Assembly (NCBI RefSeq): GCF_001519055.1
Contig: NZ_KQ954301.1
Coordinates: forward strand, 1-64,000
Source: Novosphingobium sp. Fuku2-ISO-50
GTDB lineage: Bacteria > Pseudomonadota > Alphaproteobacteria > Sphingomonadales > Sphingomonadaceae
Length of the DNA: 64,000 bases
Direction of reading: 5' to 3'
The translations under genes were made by a program, and so were the position numbers. Shown in pieces: positions 39,469 to 50,180 of this stretch. Positions within the stretch are counted from its first letter, which is position 1. Every line of letters starts with the position of its first letter. The notes under the pieces were generated by a model. The model ran no database searches and was not told the origin of the DNA. It saw only the letters and a list, made by a program, of their open reading frames with translations.

Positions 39469-41067
39469 GTGACAGAGTCCCAGCCACAGGACGACGTGAT
39501 CGCGGCGATTGAGCGGCATATTGGCGCGCGCCATAACGCCGGGCCGGTCCGCCGGATCGATACGCACGGCGCGGTGATCCTGCTGGGCGAGACCCATGCC
39601 TTCAAGCTCAAACGGGCGGTCGATCTCGGTTATCTCGATTTCTCGACCGTGGCGCGGCGCCATGCGGCTTGCCGGGCGGAGCTGGTGCTCAACCGGCGGA
39701 CGGCGCCGGACCTGTACCTCGGGTTGCGCCCGGTGATTCGCGGGGCGGATGGCGGTCTGATTCTGGGAGAGCTGGATCCGGGCAAGCTGGATCAGGGTGG
39801 GGCGGACGATCGCGACGCGCTCGACTGGGTGATCGAAATGCGCCGGTTTGCCGATGACGCGCTGCTCGCCGGGATCGCCGATCGCGGCGAATTGACTCAG
39901 GGGCTGCTGCGCGATCTGGCCGATGCCGTCGCGCGGTTTCACGATCGCGCAGCGATTGTCGAAGGCCACGACGGCGTCGAACGGGTGCATCGCGTGATCG
40001 AGGGGAACCGCGCCGCGATGGCCGCGCTGCCCCCCGGCATGCTCGACGCCGACGATGGCGCGGAACTGGTGCGGCGCTGGCAGGGGCTGCTCGATGCCCA
40101 TGCCCCGATGCTCGCGCGGCGGGCGGCGCAGGGGCATGTCCGGCTGTGCCACGGCGATCTGCATCTGGCCAATATCTGCCTGTGGCAGGGGCAGCCCACG
40201 CTGTTCGACTGCCTCGAATTCGATCCCGATCTGGCCACGACCGACGTGCTTTACGATCTGGCCTTTCTGATCATGGATTTGTGCGCGCGCGGGCTGGGCG
40301 CGGCGGCGAATCGCGTGTTCAATCGCTATTGCGACCGGCGACCGCACGAGCAGGAAGGGCTGGGCGCGATGGGCCTGTTCCTCAGCTTGCGCGCCGGAAT
40401 CCGTGCGCATGTCGGCGCGCTGGGCGCTGTGCGGCAGGCGGACCCGGCGCGCGCCATCGCGGCGGCGCGGCATTACCTGACGCTGGCGCTCGACTTTGCC
40501 GCGCCGCATGAGGCACCGGCGCGGCTGATCGCGATCGGCGGGCTGTCGGGGACGGGCAAATCGACACTGGCCGGAGCGCTGGCCCCGCTTGTGGCTCCGG
40601 CGCCCGGCGCGCGCTGGTTGCGCAGCGATGTCATCCGCAAACGGCTGGCCGGAGTCGAACCCGAAGTGCGCCTGCCGCCCGAAAGCTATACACAGGCGGC
40701 CTCGGCGCGGGTCTATGCGGCCATGCTGGCCGAAGCGACCGACGATCTGGCGATGGGGCGAGACGTGGTGATCGACGCGGTATCGGGCAGCGCGCGTGAT
40801 CGCGAAGGCCTGGCGCGCGCGGCCGCCGAGGCCGGGGCGGGGTTTGTCGGGCTCTGGCTGGAAGCGGACGACGCGACGATGATCGCGCGGGCGACCGAAC
40901 GCAGCGCGGCGCCGGGCGGCGATGCCTCCGACGCCGATGTGAGCGTGGTGCGCAACCAGATCGCGCATCGGCCTGCCCCGCCTGTCGGCTGGGTGAAAAT
41001 CGACGCCGACAAGGCCCCCGACGCTGTTCTGGCCGAGGCGCTTGCCGCCTGCGCGATCGAGGCTTGA
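39469..41067 (+). CDS. bifunctional aminoglycoside phosphotransferase-like/AAA kinase fusion
   Basis: A 532-residue protein with two kinase folds. The N-terminal two-thirds are APH-like, with the catalytic loop RLCHGDLHLANICL and the metal motif LFDCLEFDPDL. The C-terminal third is a P-loop kinase domain starting IAIGGLSGTGKSTLAGAL and continuing with WLRSDVIRKRL and DVVIDAVSG. This fused architecture is widespread in proteobacteria with unknown substrate; antibiotic resistance should not be assumed. GTG 39469 is chosen since the family starts near TESQPQDDVIAAIE; the upstream frame is unlike it. Confidence 0.85.
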   Translation: MTESQPQDDVIAAIERHIGARHNAGPVRRIDTHGAVILLGETHAFKLKRAVDLGYLDFSTVARRHAACRAELVLNRRTAPDLYLGLRPVIRGADGGLILGELDPGKLDQGGADDRDALDWVIEMRRFADDALLAGIADRGELTQGLLRDLADAVARFHDRAAIVEGHDGVERVHRVIEGNRAAMAALPPGMLDADDGAELVRRWQGLLDAHAPMLARRAAQGHVRLCHGDLHLANICLWQGQPTLFDCLEFDPDLATTDVLYDLAFLIMDLCARGLGAAANRVFNRYCDRRPHEQEGLGAMGLFLSLRAGIRAHVGALGAVRQADPARAIAAARHYLTLALDFAAPHEAPARLIAIGGLSGTGKSTLAGALAPLVAPAPGARWLRSDVIRKRLAGVEPEVRLPPESYTQAASARVYAAMLAEATDDLAMGRDVVIDAVSGSARDREGLARAAAEAGAGFVGLWLEADDATMIARATERSAAPGGDASDADVSVVRNQIAHRPAPPVGWVKIDADKAPDAVLAEALAACAIEA

Positions 41068-41118
41068 CCCGGTCGGCGCGCGGGCGCCTTTATGCTGACC
41101 GTAAAGGAGTTTTTGCCC

Positions 41119-42126
41119 ATGCCCGATCAGCCCATGATGCACGCCATGCAGATGGATGCGCCGGGCGTGCCGCTGCACCGCGTCGAACGGCCTCTGCCTG
41201 CGCCGGGTCCGGGCGAAATCCGCCTGACCGTGCGTGCCTGCGGTGTCTGCCGAACCGATCTTCACGAATATGACGGCGATATTCACGGGCTCTTGCCGAT
41301 CATCCCGGGGCACGAAGTCGTCGGGCTGGTCGACGCGCTGGGAGAGGGCATCACCGACCTTGCCGTCGGGCAACGCGTCGGCGTGCCCTGGCTCGGCCAT
41401 GCCTGCGGGACATGCCGCTATTGCCGGTCCGGCCGCGAAAACCTGTGCGACGCGCCGCTGTTCACCGGGTTTACCCGCGATGGCGGCTATGCCAGCCACA
41501 TGATCGCCGATGCGCGGTTCTGCTTTGCCTTGCCCGACGGGTTTGACGATGTGCATGCCGCGCCGCTGCTCTGCGCCGGGCTGATCGGTTATCGCAGCTA
41601 TCGGCTGGCGGGTGATGCGCCTGTTCTGGGGCTGTATGGTTTTGGCGCGGCGGCGCACATTCTGGCGCAAGTGGCGATCTGGCAGGGGCGCAAGGTCTTT
41701 GCCTTTACCCGCGAGGGCGATCAGGCCGCGCAGGATTTTGCCCGCGAGATCGGCTGTGCCTGGGCCGGGCCATCGAGCGCCGCCCCGCCCGAACCGCTTG
41801 ATGCCGCGATCATCTTTGCCGCCGTGGGCGAACTCGTGCCGATCGCCTTGCGCGCGGTGCGCAAAGGCGGGCGGGTGGTCTGCGCCGGGATTCACATGAG
41901 CGACATCCCCGCCTTTGCTTATGCCGATCTGTGGGAAGAGCGACAGATCCTGTCAGTCGCCAACCTGACCCGCGCCGATGGTATCGAGTTTCTTGCGCTG
42001 GCGGCCCAGGCCGGCATCCGCACCCATGCCGAAGCCTTGCCGCTCGATCAGGCCAATGTGGCGCTCGACCGCTTGCGCCGGGGCGCGGTCGAAGGGGCCA
42101 TGGTATTGATTCCCCAGGCGTCCTGA
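41119..42126 (+). CDS. zinc-dependent alcohol dehydrogenase
   Basis: Medium-chain NAD(P)-dependent dehydrogenase of 335 residues (AdhP-like). Catalytic zinc ligands are in GVCRTDLHEYDGD and PGHEVVG; the structural zinc site is the four-cysteine loop CGTCRYCRSGRENLC. The nucleotide-binding fold is LGLYGFGAAAHILAQVA, which departs from the usual GxGxxG (GFGAAAH). AAAGGAG at 41102-41108 supports ATG 41119. It ends 4 bases before the convergent GNAT gene. Confidence 0.9.
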   Translation: MPDQPMMHAMQMDAPGVPLHRVERPLPAPGPGEIRLTVRACGVCRTDLHEYDGDIHGLLPIIPGHEVVGLVDALGEGITDLAVGQRVGVPWLGHACGTCRYCRSGRENLCDAPLFTGFTRDGGYASHMIADARFCFALPDGFDDVHAAPLLCAGLIGYRSYRLAGDAPVLGLYGFGAAAHILAQVAIWQGRKVFAFTREGDQAAQDFAREIGCAWAGPSSAAPPEPLDAAIIFAAVGELVPIALRAVRKGGRVVCAGIHMSDIPAFAYADLWEERQILSVANLTRADGIEFLALAAQAGIRTHAEALPLDQANVALDRLRRGAVEGAMVLIPQAS

Positions 42127-42130
42127 TTCC

Positions 42131-42652
42131 TTAGGCTCGCTGCGGGTGAATCAGCGCCATGAGCCTCAGGTCCACCCAGCGCCCGGCAATGAATTGCGCC
42201 TTTTGCAAAATGCCTTCGGTCGCAAAGCCCAGCTTTTCATAAAGCGCGATGGCCGAGACATTGTCGGCATGAACCGCAAGGCTCAGCCGCGACAAATTGA
42301 GATGGTCCCAGCAGAAGCGCACGGCCAACTCCATCGCCTCGCGCCCCAGCCCGCGCCCGCGATCTTCCACCCGCCCGATCAGGATGCCCAGATTGGCGCT
42401 GCGATGGATCGGTTCGATCGCGGTGATCTGGATATAGCCGGCGATTTCGGCCCGCCCCAGATGCCGCACCGCCATGAAGATGCGGCGCGGATCGCCCATC
42501 GGATTGAGCCAGAAATCGCGTTCGCGATCAGGATTCTTGGGCAGATAGGGTTCGTTGAGCCGGGCGATTTCGGGATCGTCGCCCCACAGGAACAACCGGG
42601 CGAGATCTTCGGGCAAGATCGGGCCGACCGCGACTTTGCCTCCGTTCAACAT
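42131..42652 (-). CDS. GNAT N-acetyltransferase (RimJ/RimL-like)
   Basis: Acetyl-CoA-dependent N-acetyltransferase, 173 residues. The acetyl-CoA loop is RVEDRGRGLGREAMELAV, followed by LHLAVH-type beta strand (LSRLSLAVHADNVSAIALYEKLGF) of the RimL subfamily. The start at ATG 42652 (MLNGGKVAVGPI) is where the family fold begins; upstream in-frame sequence overlaps the next gene. The acceptor, a protein or small amine, is unknown. Confidence 0.83.
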   Translation of the reverse strand: MLNGGKVAVGPILPEDLARLFLWGDDPEIARLNEPYLPKNPDRERDFWLNPMGDPRRIFMAVRHLGRAEIAGYIQITAIEPIHRSANLGILIGRVEDRGRGLGREAMELAVRFCWDHLNLSRLSLAVHADNVSAIALYEKLGFATEGILQKAQFIAGRWVDLRLMALIHPQRA

Positions 42653-42683
42653 TGTCCCGGTCTCCGTTTGGGGGGGACCCGAG

Positions 42684-42998
42684 TCAGGTCTCGCCGCCGT
42701 GCGTGTAATGATGAACCCGGCCGGGGGTGCCGGCAAACAGGCTGTAGCTTTGATAATAGGCGCGGCGGCCCTTGTCCTGCACGGCTGCGTGTTCGGCCAC
42801 GCGGCGCCAGGCGAGCGCGGCGGCTTCATCCGTCCATTCCGACAGGGCAATCACTTCCCCGTCATCGGCGGTATAGCTCTTGAACGCGACAAATCCGGGT
42901 TGCGCGCGCGCCAGTTCGACCATCCGATCGGCATCGGCGGCATACGTCGGGCCGTCAATATCGGCCCGTTTGCGATTGCGGAACACCACGAGATACAT
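42684..42998 (-). CDS. antibiotic biosynthesis monooxygenase (ABM)-domain protein
   Basis: A 104-residue ferredoxin-fold protein of the ABM superfamily (MYLVVFRNRKRADI ... PGFVAFKSYTADDGEVIALSEWTDEAAALAWR ... HAAVQDKGRRAYYQSYSL). Members are cofactor-free monooxygenases or heme-degrading enzymes; nothing in the sequence tells which. It is followed by the GNAT gene 31 bases downstream and is divergent from aroC. Confidence 0.8.
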   Translation of the reverse strand: MYLVVFRNRKRADIDGPTYAADADRMVELARAQPGFVAFKSYTADDGEVIALSEWTDEAAALAWRRVAEHAAVQDKGRRAYYQSYSLFAGTPGRVHHYTHGGET

Positions 42999-43071
42999 TG
43001 CAATGCTCCCTTACCACCTCGCGAGCCCCGCAACAGTGGACATTTCGTCCGGAATGGGGAAAAGGCCGCGC

Positions 43072-44139
43072 ATGAGCCGCAACACTTTCGGACACGTGTT
43101 CCGCTTCACCACCTGGGGCGAAAGCCATGGGCCGGCGCTTGGCGCCGTAGTCGACGGCTGCCCGCCGGGCCTGTTGCTGAGCGAGGCGGAGATTCAGCCG
43201 TTTCTCGACGCGCGCCGCCCCGGCCAGTCGCGCTTTACCACACAGCGGCAAGAGCCCGATCAGGTGCGCATCCTGTCGGGCGTGTTCGAAGGGCGCACCA
43301 CCGGCACGCCGATCAGCCTGATGATCGAAAACGTCGATCAGCGGTCAAAGGACTATTCCGACGTCGCCCGGGCCTATCGTCCGGGCCACGCGGACTATGC
43401 CTATGACGCCAAATACGGCTTTCGCGACTATCGTGGCGGCGGGCGATCGTCCGCGCGCGAAACGGCGGCGCGAGTCGCGGCGGGCGCAGTGGCGCGGCTG
43501 GTGATCCCCGAAGTCGCGATCATCGGCTATGTCAGCGCGATCGGCGGCGATGCGATCGATCCGGCCCGTTTCGACGCGGCCGAAATCGCGCGCAACCCGT
43601 TCTTCTGCCCCGATCCCGTCGCCGCCGCACGCTGGGAGGCGCTGGTCGATCAGGCGCGCAAATCCGGCTCGTCGCTTGGCGCCGTGGTCGAATGCATCGC
43701 AACCGGCGTCCCCGCCGGTTGGGGGGCGCCGCTCTACAGCAAGCTCGACGCCGAGCTCGCGCATGCGATGATGGGGATCAACGCGGTCAAGGGTGTCGAA
43801 ATCGGCGATGGCTTTGCCGCCGCAGCCAATACCGGCGAAGGCAATGCCGACCCCATGCATCCCGGAAATGCCGGCCCCGTATTCACGGCCAACCATGCGG
43901 GCGGAATCGCCGGGGGCATTTCCACCGGGCAGCCGGTGATGGTGCGCGTCGCGTTCAAGCCGACGTCGTCGATCCTGACGCCGATGCCGACGATCACGCG
44001 CGAAGGCGAAGCGACCGAACTGTTCACCAAGGGTCGCCACGACCCTTGCGTCGGGATTCGCGGCGTGCCGGTGGTCGAGGCGATGATGGCGGCAGTGCTC
44101 GCCGATCAAAGGCTGCTCCACCGCGCACAATGCGGCTAG
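43072..44139 (+). CDS. aroC: chorismate synthase
   Basis: Last step of the shikimate pathway, converting EPSP to chorismate with reduced FMN. All three family signatures are present: TWGESHGPALGAVVDGCPPG near the start, GGGRSSARETAARVAAGAVA in the middle and RHDPCVGIRGVPVVEAM at the end. The length of 355 residues is normal. The TAG stop lies in the first copy of a 19-bp tandem repeat. Confidence 0.97.
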   Translation: MSRNTFGHVFRFTTWGESHGPALGAVVDGCPPGLLLSEAEIQPFLDARRPGQSRFTTQRQEPDQVRILSGVFEGRTTGTPISLMIENVDQRSKDYSDVARAYRPGHADYAYDAKYGFRDYRGGGRSSARETAARVAAGAVARLVIPEVAIIGYVSAIGGDAIDPARFDAAEIARNPFFCPDPVAAARWEALVDQARKSGSSLGAVVECIATGVPAGWGAPLYSKLDAELAHAMMGINAVKGVEIGDGFAAAANTGEGNADPMHPGNAGPVFTANHAGGIAGGISTGQPVMVRVAFKPTSSILTPMPTITREGEATELFTKGRHDPCVGIRGVPVVEAMMAAVLADQRLLHRAQCG

Positions 44140-44189
44140 AATAAGCGCGGGCGGCTAGAATAAGCGCGGGCGGCCAGGATAATCGCACC
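44133..44189. repeat. 19-bp tandem repeat over the aroC stop
   Basis: CGGCTAGAATAAGCGCGGG occurs exactly at 44133-44151 and 44152-44170, with a degenerate third copy (CGGCCAGGATAATCGCACC) at 44171-44189. The first copy contains the aroC TAG. It fills most of the gap to the symporter gene. Confidence 0.92.
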
Positions 44190-44228
44190 GGCCCGGCAGG
44201 ATGGGGTCTTTCGGGGGAGCATGACGAC

Positions 44229-45539
44229 GTGGCGCGACGCCTGACTTTGTGGATCGTCATCGGCATGTTTGCCGGTATCGCGCTGGGCGCGGGGCTGCAT
44301 CAGGCCTTGCCGGCGGACAGCAAGACGCTGGCGACAACCGCCGACCTGTTGAAATTGCTGCCCGAAGTGTTTCTGCGGCTGATCAAGATGATCATCGCGC
44401 CGCTGATCCTGGCAACGCTGGTCACCGGGATCGCGGCGATGGGCGACAGCAGCGCGCTGGGCCGGATCGGCGGGCGGGCGCTGGGCTGGTTCGTCTGCGC
44501 CAGCCTGATCTCGATCACTCTGGGCCTCGTGCTGGTCAATCTGTTTCAGCCCGGCCATGGCCTGCATTTCACCGCCGCCGCGCCGGTCGGCACGCTGTCG
44601 ACCGCCGATTTCACCTTTCGCCATTTCGTCATGGAAATCGTGCCGACCAGTGTGATCGACGCGATGGCGCAGAACAATGTCCTGCAAATCCTGGTCTTTG
44701 CGCTGTTTGCGGGCGTTGCGCTGTCGGCGCTGGGCGAAACGGGCGCGCCGCTGGTGCGCGGGGCCGAGGCGCTGGTCGCGATGATGCTGACGATGACCGG
44801 CTATGTCATGCGCGCGGCGCCGCTGGCGGTGTTTGGCGCGCTCGCCTCGGTCATCGCGACGCGGGGCCTGGGCATTCTGGTCACCTATGGCGCATTTGTG
44901 GCCGAATTCTATGGCGGGCTGGCGCTGTTCTGGCTCTTGCTGTTTTCGGTCGCCAGCCTGTTTCTCGGGCGGCGCGCCTGGCTGCTGGCCCGCTATGTGC
45001 GCGAGCCGTTGCTGCTCGCCTATTCAACCGCCAGCTCGGAAAGCGCGCTGCCGCGTCTGTTCGAAGCGCTCGACCGGTTTGGCGTGCCGCGCCGGATTTC
45101 GGGCTTTGTCCTGCCACTGGGCTATTCGTTCAATCTCGACGGCTCGATGATGTATACCAGCTTTGCGACGATGTTCATCGCGCAGGCTTATGGCATTCCG
45201 CTGTCCGCCGGGCAGCAGGTGGCCATGCTGCTGACGCTGATGATCACGTCAAAGGGCATTGCCGGGGTGCCGCGCGCCAGCCTCGTGGTGATCGCCGCGA
45301 CGCTGACCCAGTTCGGCCTGCCGATCGAGGGGATCGCGCTGCTTTTGGGCGTCGATACGTTCCTCGACATGGGCCGTACCGCGACCAATGTCGTCGGCAA
45401 TGCGGTCGCGACGGCGGTCATCACGCATTGGGAAGGCATGTTGCAAGTCCCGCTCGACCCCGACGCGCCGATTCCGATGCCGCCCCACGACACCCCGGAA
45501 CACGGGCGCCGGGGGCTGCATCTCGATCCGGGGGCCTGA
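44229..45539 (+). CDS. dicarboxylate/amino acid:cation symporter (DAACS)
   Basis: Secondary transporter of 436 residues for C4-dicarboxylates or acidic amino acids with Na+ or H+. It shows the GltP/DctA layout with eight helices and two re-entrant loops: the serine-rich hairpin AYSTASSESALPRL, the NxDG-type PLGYSFNLDGSMMYTSFATMFIAQ segment, and the DTFLDMGRTATNVVGNAVATAV substrate-binding helix. GTG 44229 is preceded by GGGGGAG. An ATG at 44221 is in another frame. The stop lies in a 14-bp tandem repeat. Confidence 0.9.
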   Translation: MARRLTLWIVIGMFAGIALGAGLHQALPADSKTLATTADLLKLLPEVFLRLIKMIIAPLILATLVTGIAAMGDSSALGRIGGRALGWFVCASLISITLGLVLVNLFQPGHGLHFTAAAPVGTLSTADFTFRHFVMEIVPTSVIDAMAQNNVLQILVFALFAGVALSALGETGAPLVRGAEALVAMMLTMTGYVMRAAPLAVFGALASVIATRGLGILVTYGAFVAEFYGGLALFWLLLFSVASLFLGRRAWLLARYVREPLLLAYSTASSESALPRLFEALDRFGVPRRISGFVLPLGYSFNLDGSMMYTSFATMFIAQAYGIPLSAGQQVAMLLTLMITSKGIAGVPRASLVVIAATLTQFGLPIEGIALLLGVDTFLDMGRTATNVVGNAVATAVITHWEGMLQVPLDPDAPIPMPPHDTPEHGRRGLHLDPGA

Positions 45540-45566
45540 ATCCGGGGGCCTGAATCGGGGGGCTTA
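45526..45566. repeat. 14-bp tandem repeat over the symporter stop
   Basis: ATCCGGGGGCCTGA at 45526-45539 and 45540-45553 is followed by a degenerate third copy (ATCGGGGGGCTTA). The first copy ends with the symporter TGA; the third covers the TAA (as TTA) of the convergent lipoprotein gene. The pattern is that of the 6561-6630 array. Confidence 0.9.
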
Positions 45567-45956
45567 CTTCCCGATTTCGACCGGCTGAAACATGCCCATG
45601 CCGCACGATCCGCGCGGACCGCCGCCGGGGCCGCCGAATTCCATCACGGTGATGATGTCGGTGTTGCACAATTCGCTGAGCGAGGTTTCGTACTTGAACG
45701 CGCGATACGTGCCGAGGCTGTTGCAGCGTTGCGGCAGAGTGACGCGATACCATTGCCGGACGCCGGTGCGGAAATCGATCGTCCAGTCGTCCTGCACGCG
45801 GCTTTCGCTGATGCTGCTGATCGGGATACAGTTTTGCGCGGCGCCGATCGGGCGCGCGGCGGGCACATTCTTGCCATGACCGTCATCGCCGCCATGAACC
45901 GGCGCACAGCCGGCCAGTGCGGCAAGGGCAACACATACAACAGAGGTCCGTTTCAT
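45564..45956 (-). CDS. small lipoprotein, DUF6491-like
   Basis: Predicted lipoprotein of 130 residues: MKRTSVVCVALAALAGCAP has a lipobox LAGC. The mature part has the pattern NCIPISSISESRVQDDWTIDF ... YRVTLPQRCNSLG ... LCNTDIITVMEF, recalled from the DUF6491 family of sphingomonad secreted proteins with conserved cysteines. Function unknown. Its ATG overlaps the nth stop (ATGA at 45953-45956). Confidence 0.75.
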   Translation of the reverse strand: MKRTSVVCVALAALAGCAPVHGGDDGHGKNVPAARPIGAAQNCIPISSISESRVQDDWTIDFRTGVRQWYRVTLPQRCNSLGTYRAFKYETSLSELCNTDIITVMEFGGPGGGPRGSCGMGMFQPVEIGK

Positions 45957-46645
45957 GTCGCAGTCTCCTTCGACCGACGCGCCGTCCTGACCGGCGCGGG
46001 CATCGTCCCCCGTTCGGTGATTTTGTCCTTGTAGCGGCAAAGGTCAATGACCGGACAGCGCCAGCATTCCGGTTTGCGCGCCTTGCAGATATAGCGGCCG
46101 TGCAGGATCAGCCAGTGATGCGCGCCGACGCGAAACGGCTCGGGCACTTTTTTCTCCAGCCCCTTTTCGACCGCCAGCACGGTCTTGCCCCTGGCCATGC
46201 CGGTGCGATTGCAGACGCGGAAGATATGCGTGTCGACGGCAAAGGTCTCGGCGCCGAACGCGCAATTGAGCACGACATTGGCCGTCTTGCGCCCGACACC
46301 GGGCAGCGCGGTCAGGGCGTCGCGATCATTGGGCACTTCGCCACCGTGATCGCGAATCAGCATCTCCGACAGCGCGATCACATTCTTCGCCTTGGCGTTG
46401 AACAGGCCGATCGTCTTGATGTGTTCCTTAAGCCCCGCTTCGCCCAGCGCGACCATCTCGGCGGGCGTGTGCACGATCCGGAACAGCGCCCTGGTCGCCT
46501 TGTTTACCCCGACATCGGTCGCCTGCGCCGACAGCACGACGGCGACCAGCAACTGATAGGTATTGCCAAAGGCCAGCTCGGTCTCGGGCGCGGGATTGGC
46601 CTCGGCCAGACGACGGAAAAATTCGAAGATCTGATCGCGTTTCAA
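45953..46645 (-). CDS. nth: endonuclease III (base-excision DNA glycosylase/AP lyase)
   Basis: Removes oxidised pyrimidines and cuts the abasic site. The 230-residue protein has the helix-hairpin-helix LPGVGRKTANVVL with the catalytic lysine, the catalytic aspartate in FAVDTHIFRV and the C-terminal [4Fe-4S] ligands in CKARKPECWRCPVIDLC. The start is a TTG that overlaps the dapB stop (TTGA), with GAGG about 10 bases upstream; no suitable ATG exists. It lies between dapB and the small lipoprotein gene, overlapping both, so the three are probably one operon. Confidence 0.93.
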   Translation of the reverse strand: MKRDQIFEFFRRLAEANPAPETELAFGNTYQLLVAVVLSAQATDVGVNKATRALFRIVHTPAEMVALGEAGLKEHIKTIGLFNAKAKNVIALSEMLIRDHGGEVPNDRDALTALPGVGRKTANVVLNCAFGAETFAVDTHIFRVCNRTGMARGKTVLAVEKGLEKKVPEPFRVGAHHWLILHGRYICKARKPECWRCPVIDLCRYKDKITERGTMPAPVRTARRSKETAT

Positions 46646-47370
46646 AGATCGAGCACCTCGGGCATCGTATAGCGACCCGGCGCGCGGCCGAGCAGCCATT
46701 GCGCCGCGCGCACCGCGCCGCGCGCAAAGATCGCGCGGTTTTCGGCCATGTGCGTCAGAGTCAGGCGTTCGTGATCGGTCAGGAAATGGACCGCATGGTC
46801 GCCCGCGACGGTGCCGCCGCGCAAGCTGGCAAAGCCGATCGCGCCCGGCTCGCGCGCGCCGGTGATCCCGTCGCGTGCCCGCTGTTCGACATCGCCCAGC
46901 CGTTCGCCGCGCCCGCAGGCCGCCGCTTCGCCCAGCAGCAGCGCGGTGCCCGAAGGCGCGTCGACTTTCATGCGGTGGTGCGTTTCGACGATCTCGATGT
47001 CCCAGTCGGGCCCGAGTCGCTGTGCCGCCTCGCGCACGAGATGGGCGAGCAGCGTCACGCCGAGGCTGGTGTTGCCGGTCTGCAGAATCGGAATCGACAG
47101 CGCCGCCGCATCGATCAGCCAGTGATGCCGCTCTTCGAGGCCGGTGGTGCCGACGACCATCGGCACACCCACGGCAATCGCGGCCTCGCAATTGCTTTCG
47201 AGCGCGCCGGGCGCGGAAAAGTCGACCAGCACATCGCTTTGCGCGGCAAGGGCAGCCGGATCGCCGTCCCTGTCGACACCGCCGGCATAATCGTGCCCAC
47301 CCTGGGCGATCGCATCGCGCAAGGCCTGGCCCATGCGCCCCGCGCTGCCGATGATCCCGATTCTGGCCAT
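46642..47370 (-). CDS. dapB: 4-hydroxy-tetrahydrodipicolinate reductase
   Basis: NAD(P)H-dependent step in lysine/diaminopimelate synthesis. The nucleotide loop is IGIIGSAGRMGQALRDA at the N-terminus, the substrate motif ETHHRMKVDAPSGTAL is intact, and the C-terminal RAIFARGAVRAAQWL is typical. ATG 47370 has GGAAAGGGGAACA upstream; a start at 47409 adds 13 residues without family support. It leads the dapB-nth-lipoprotein operon and is divergent from gyrB. Confidence 0.95.
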   Translation of the reverse strand: MARIGIIGSAGRMGQALRDAIAQGGHDYAGGVDRDGDPAALAAQSDVLVDFSAPGALESNCEAAIAVGVPMVVGTTGLEERHHWLIDAAALSIPILQTGNTSLGVTLLAHLVREAAQRLGPDWDIEIVETHHRMKVDAPSGTALLLGEAAACGRGERLGDVEQRARDGITGAREPGAIGFASLRGGTVAGDHAVHFLTDHERLTLTHMAENRAIFARGAVRAAQWLLGRAPGRYTMPEVLDL

Positions 47371-47420
47371 TGTTCCCCTTTCCTGGCGCGCGCTCACGCT
47401 GTCGATCAAATTTCCAAAGG

Positions 47421-47448
47421 CAAATCTCTACAGACAAATCTCTACAGG
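47421..47448. repeat. two tandem 14-bp repeats in the dapB-gyrB gap
   Basis: CAAATCTCTACAGA at 47421-47434 is followed by CAAATCTCTACAGG at 47435-47448, in the divergent region upstream of dapB. It may be a duplicated regulatory site or another slippage product. Confidence 0.75.
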
Positions 47449-47565
47449 GCGAACGACGCGCGTCAACGCGGGCACTTGCCCCATGCGATCGGAATAAGGA
47501 CTTGCTCCTGTGCAAAACGGCGCGGATTCGCTTGGGTTTCTGGTTACAGATGCTATGGCGGGAGC

Positions 47566-50085
<2,520 letters not shown>

Positions 50086-50092
50086 TAACAGG

Positions 50093-50117
50093 CGCCGCGA
50101 GTACGGGACTCGCGGCG
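50093..50117 (+). terminator. hairpin after gyrB
   Basis: CGCCGCGAGT (50093-50102) pairs with ACTCGCGGCG (50108-50117) around ACGGG, 8 bases after the gyrB stop. Only a short CTTT tail follows, so efficiency is uncertain. Confidence 0.65.
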
Positions 50118-50180
50118 TCCCTTTACGGAATTTCGTGAAGGTGATAGGCGGGCCGCTCTTGCGGGTCCGGGACTGCCGAC

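Noticed and set aside
39469..41067. Aminoglycoside resistance gene
   Set aside because: The APH-like fold is fused to a P-loop kinase, a widespread chromosomal architecture with unknown substrate; there is no sign of a resistance cassette.
38980..41895. Very long minus-strand open frame (971 codons) across the APH-kinase and alcohol dehydrogenase genes
   Set aside because: It is antisense to two genes with clear family motifs and its translation is Arg/Gln/Pro-rich without any domain; a GC-rich codon shadow.
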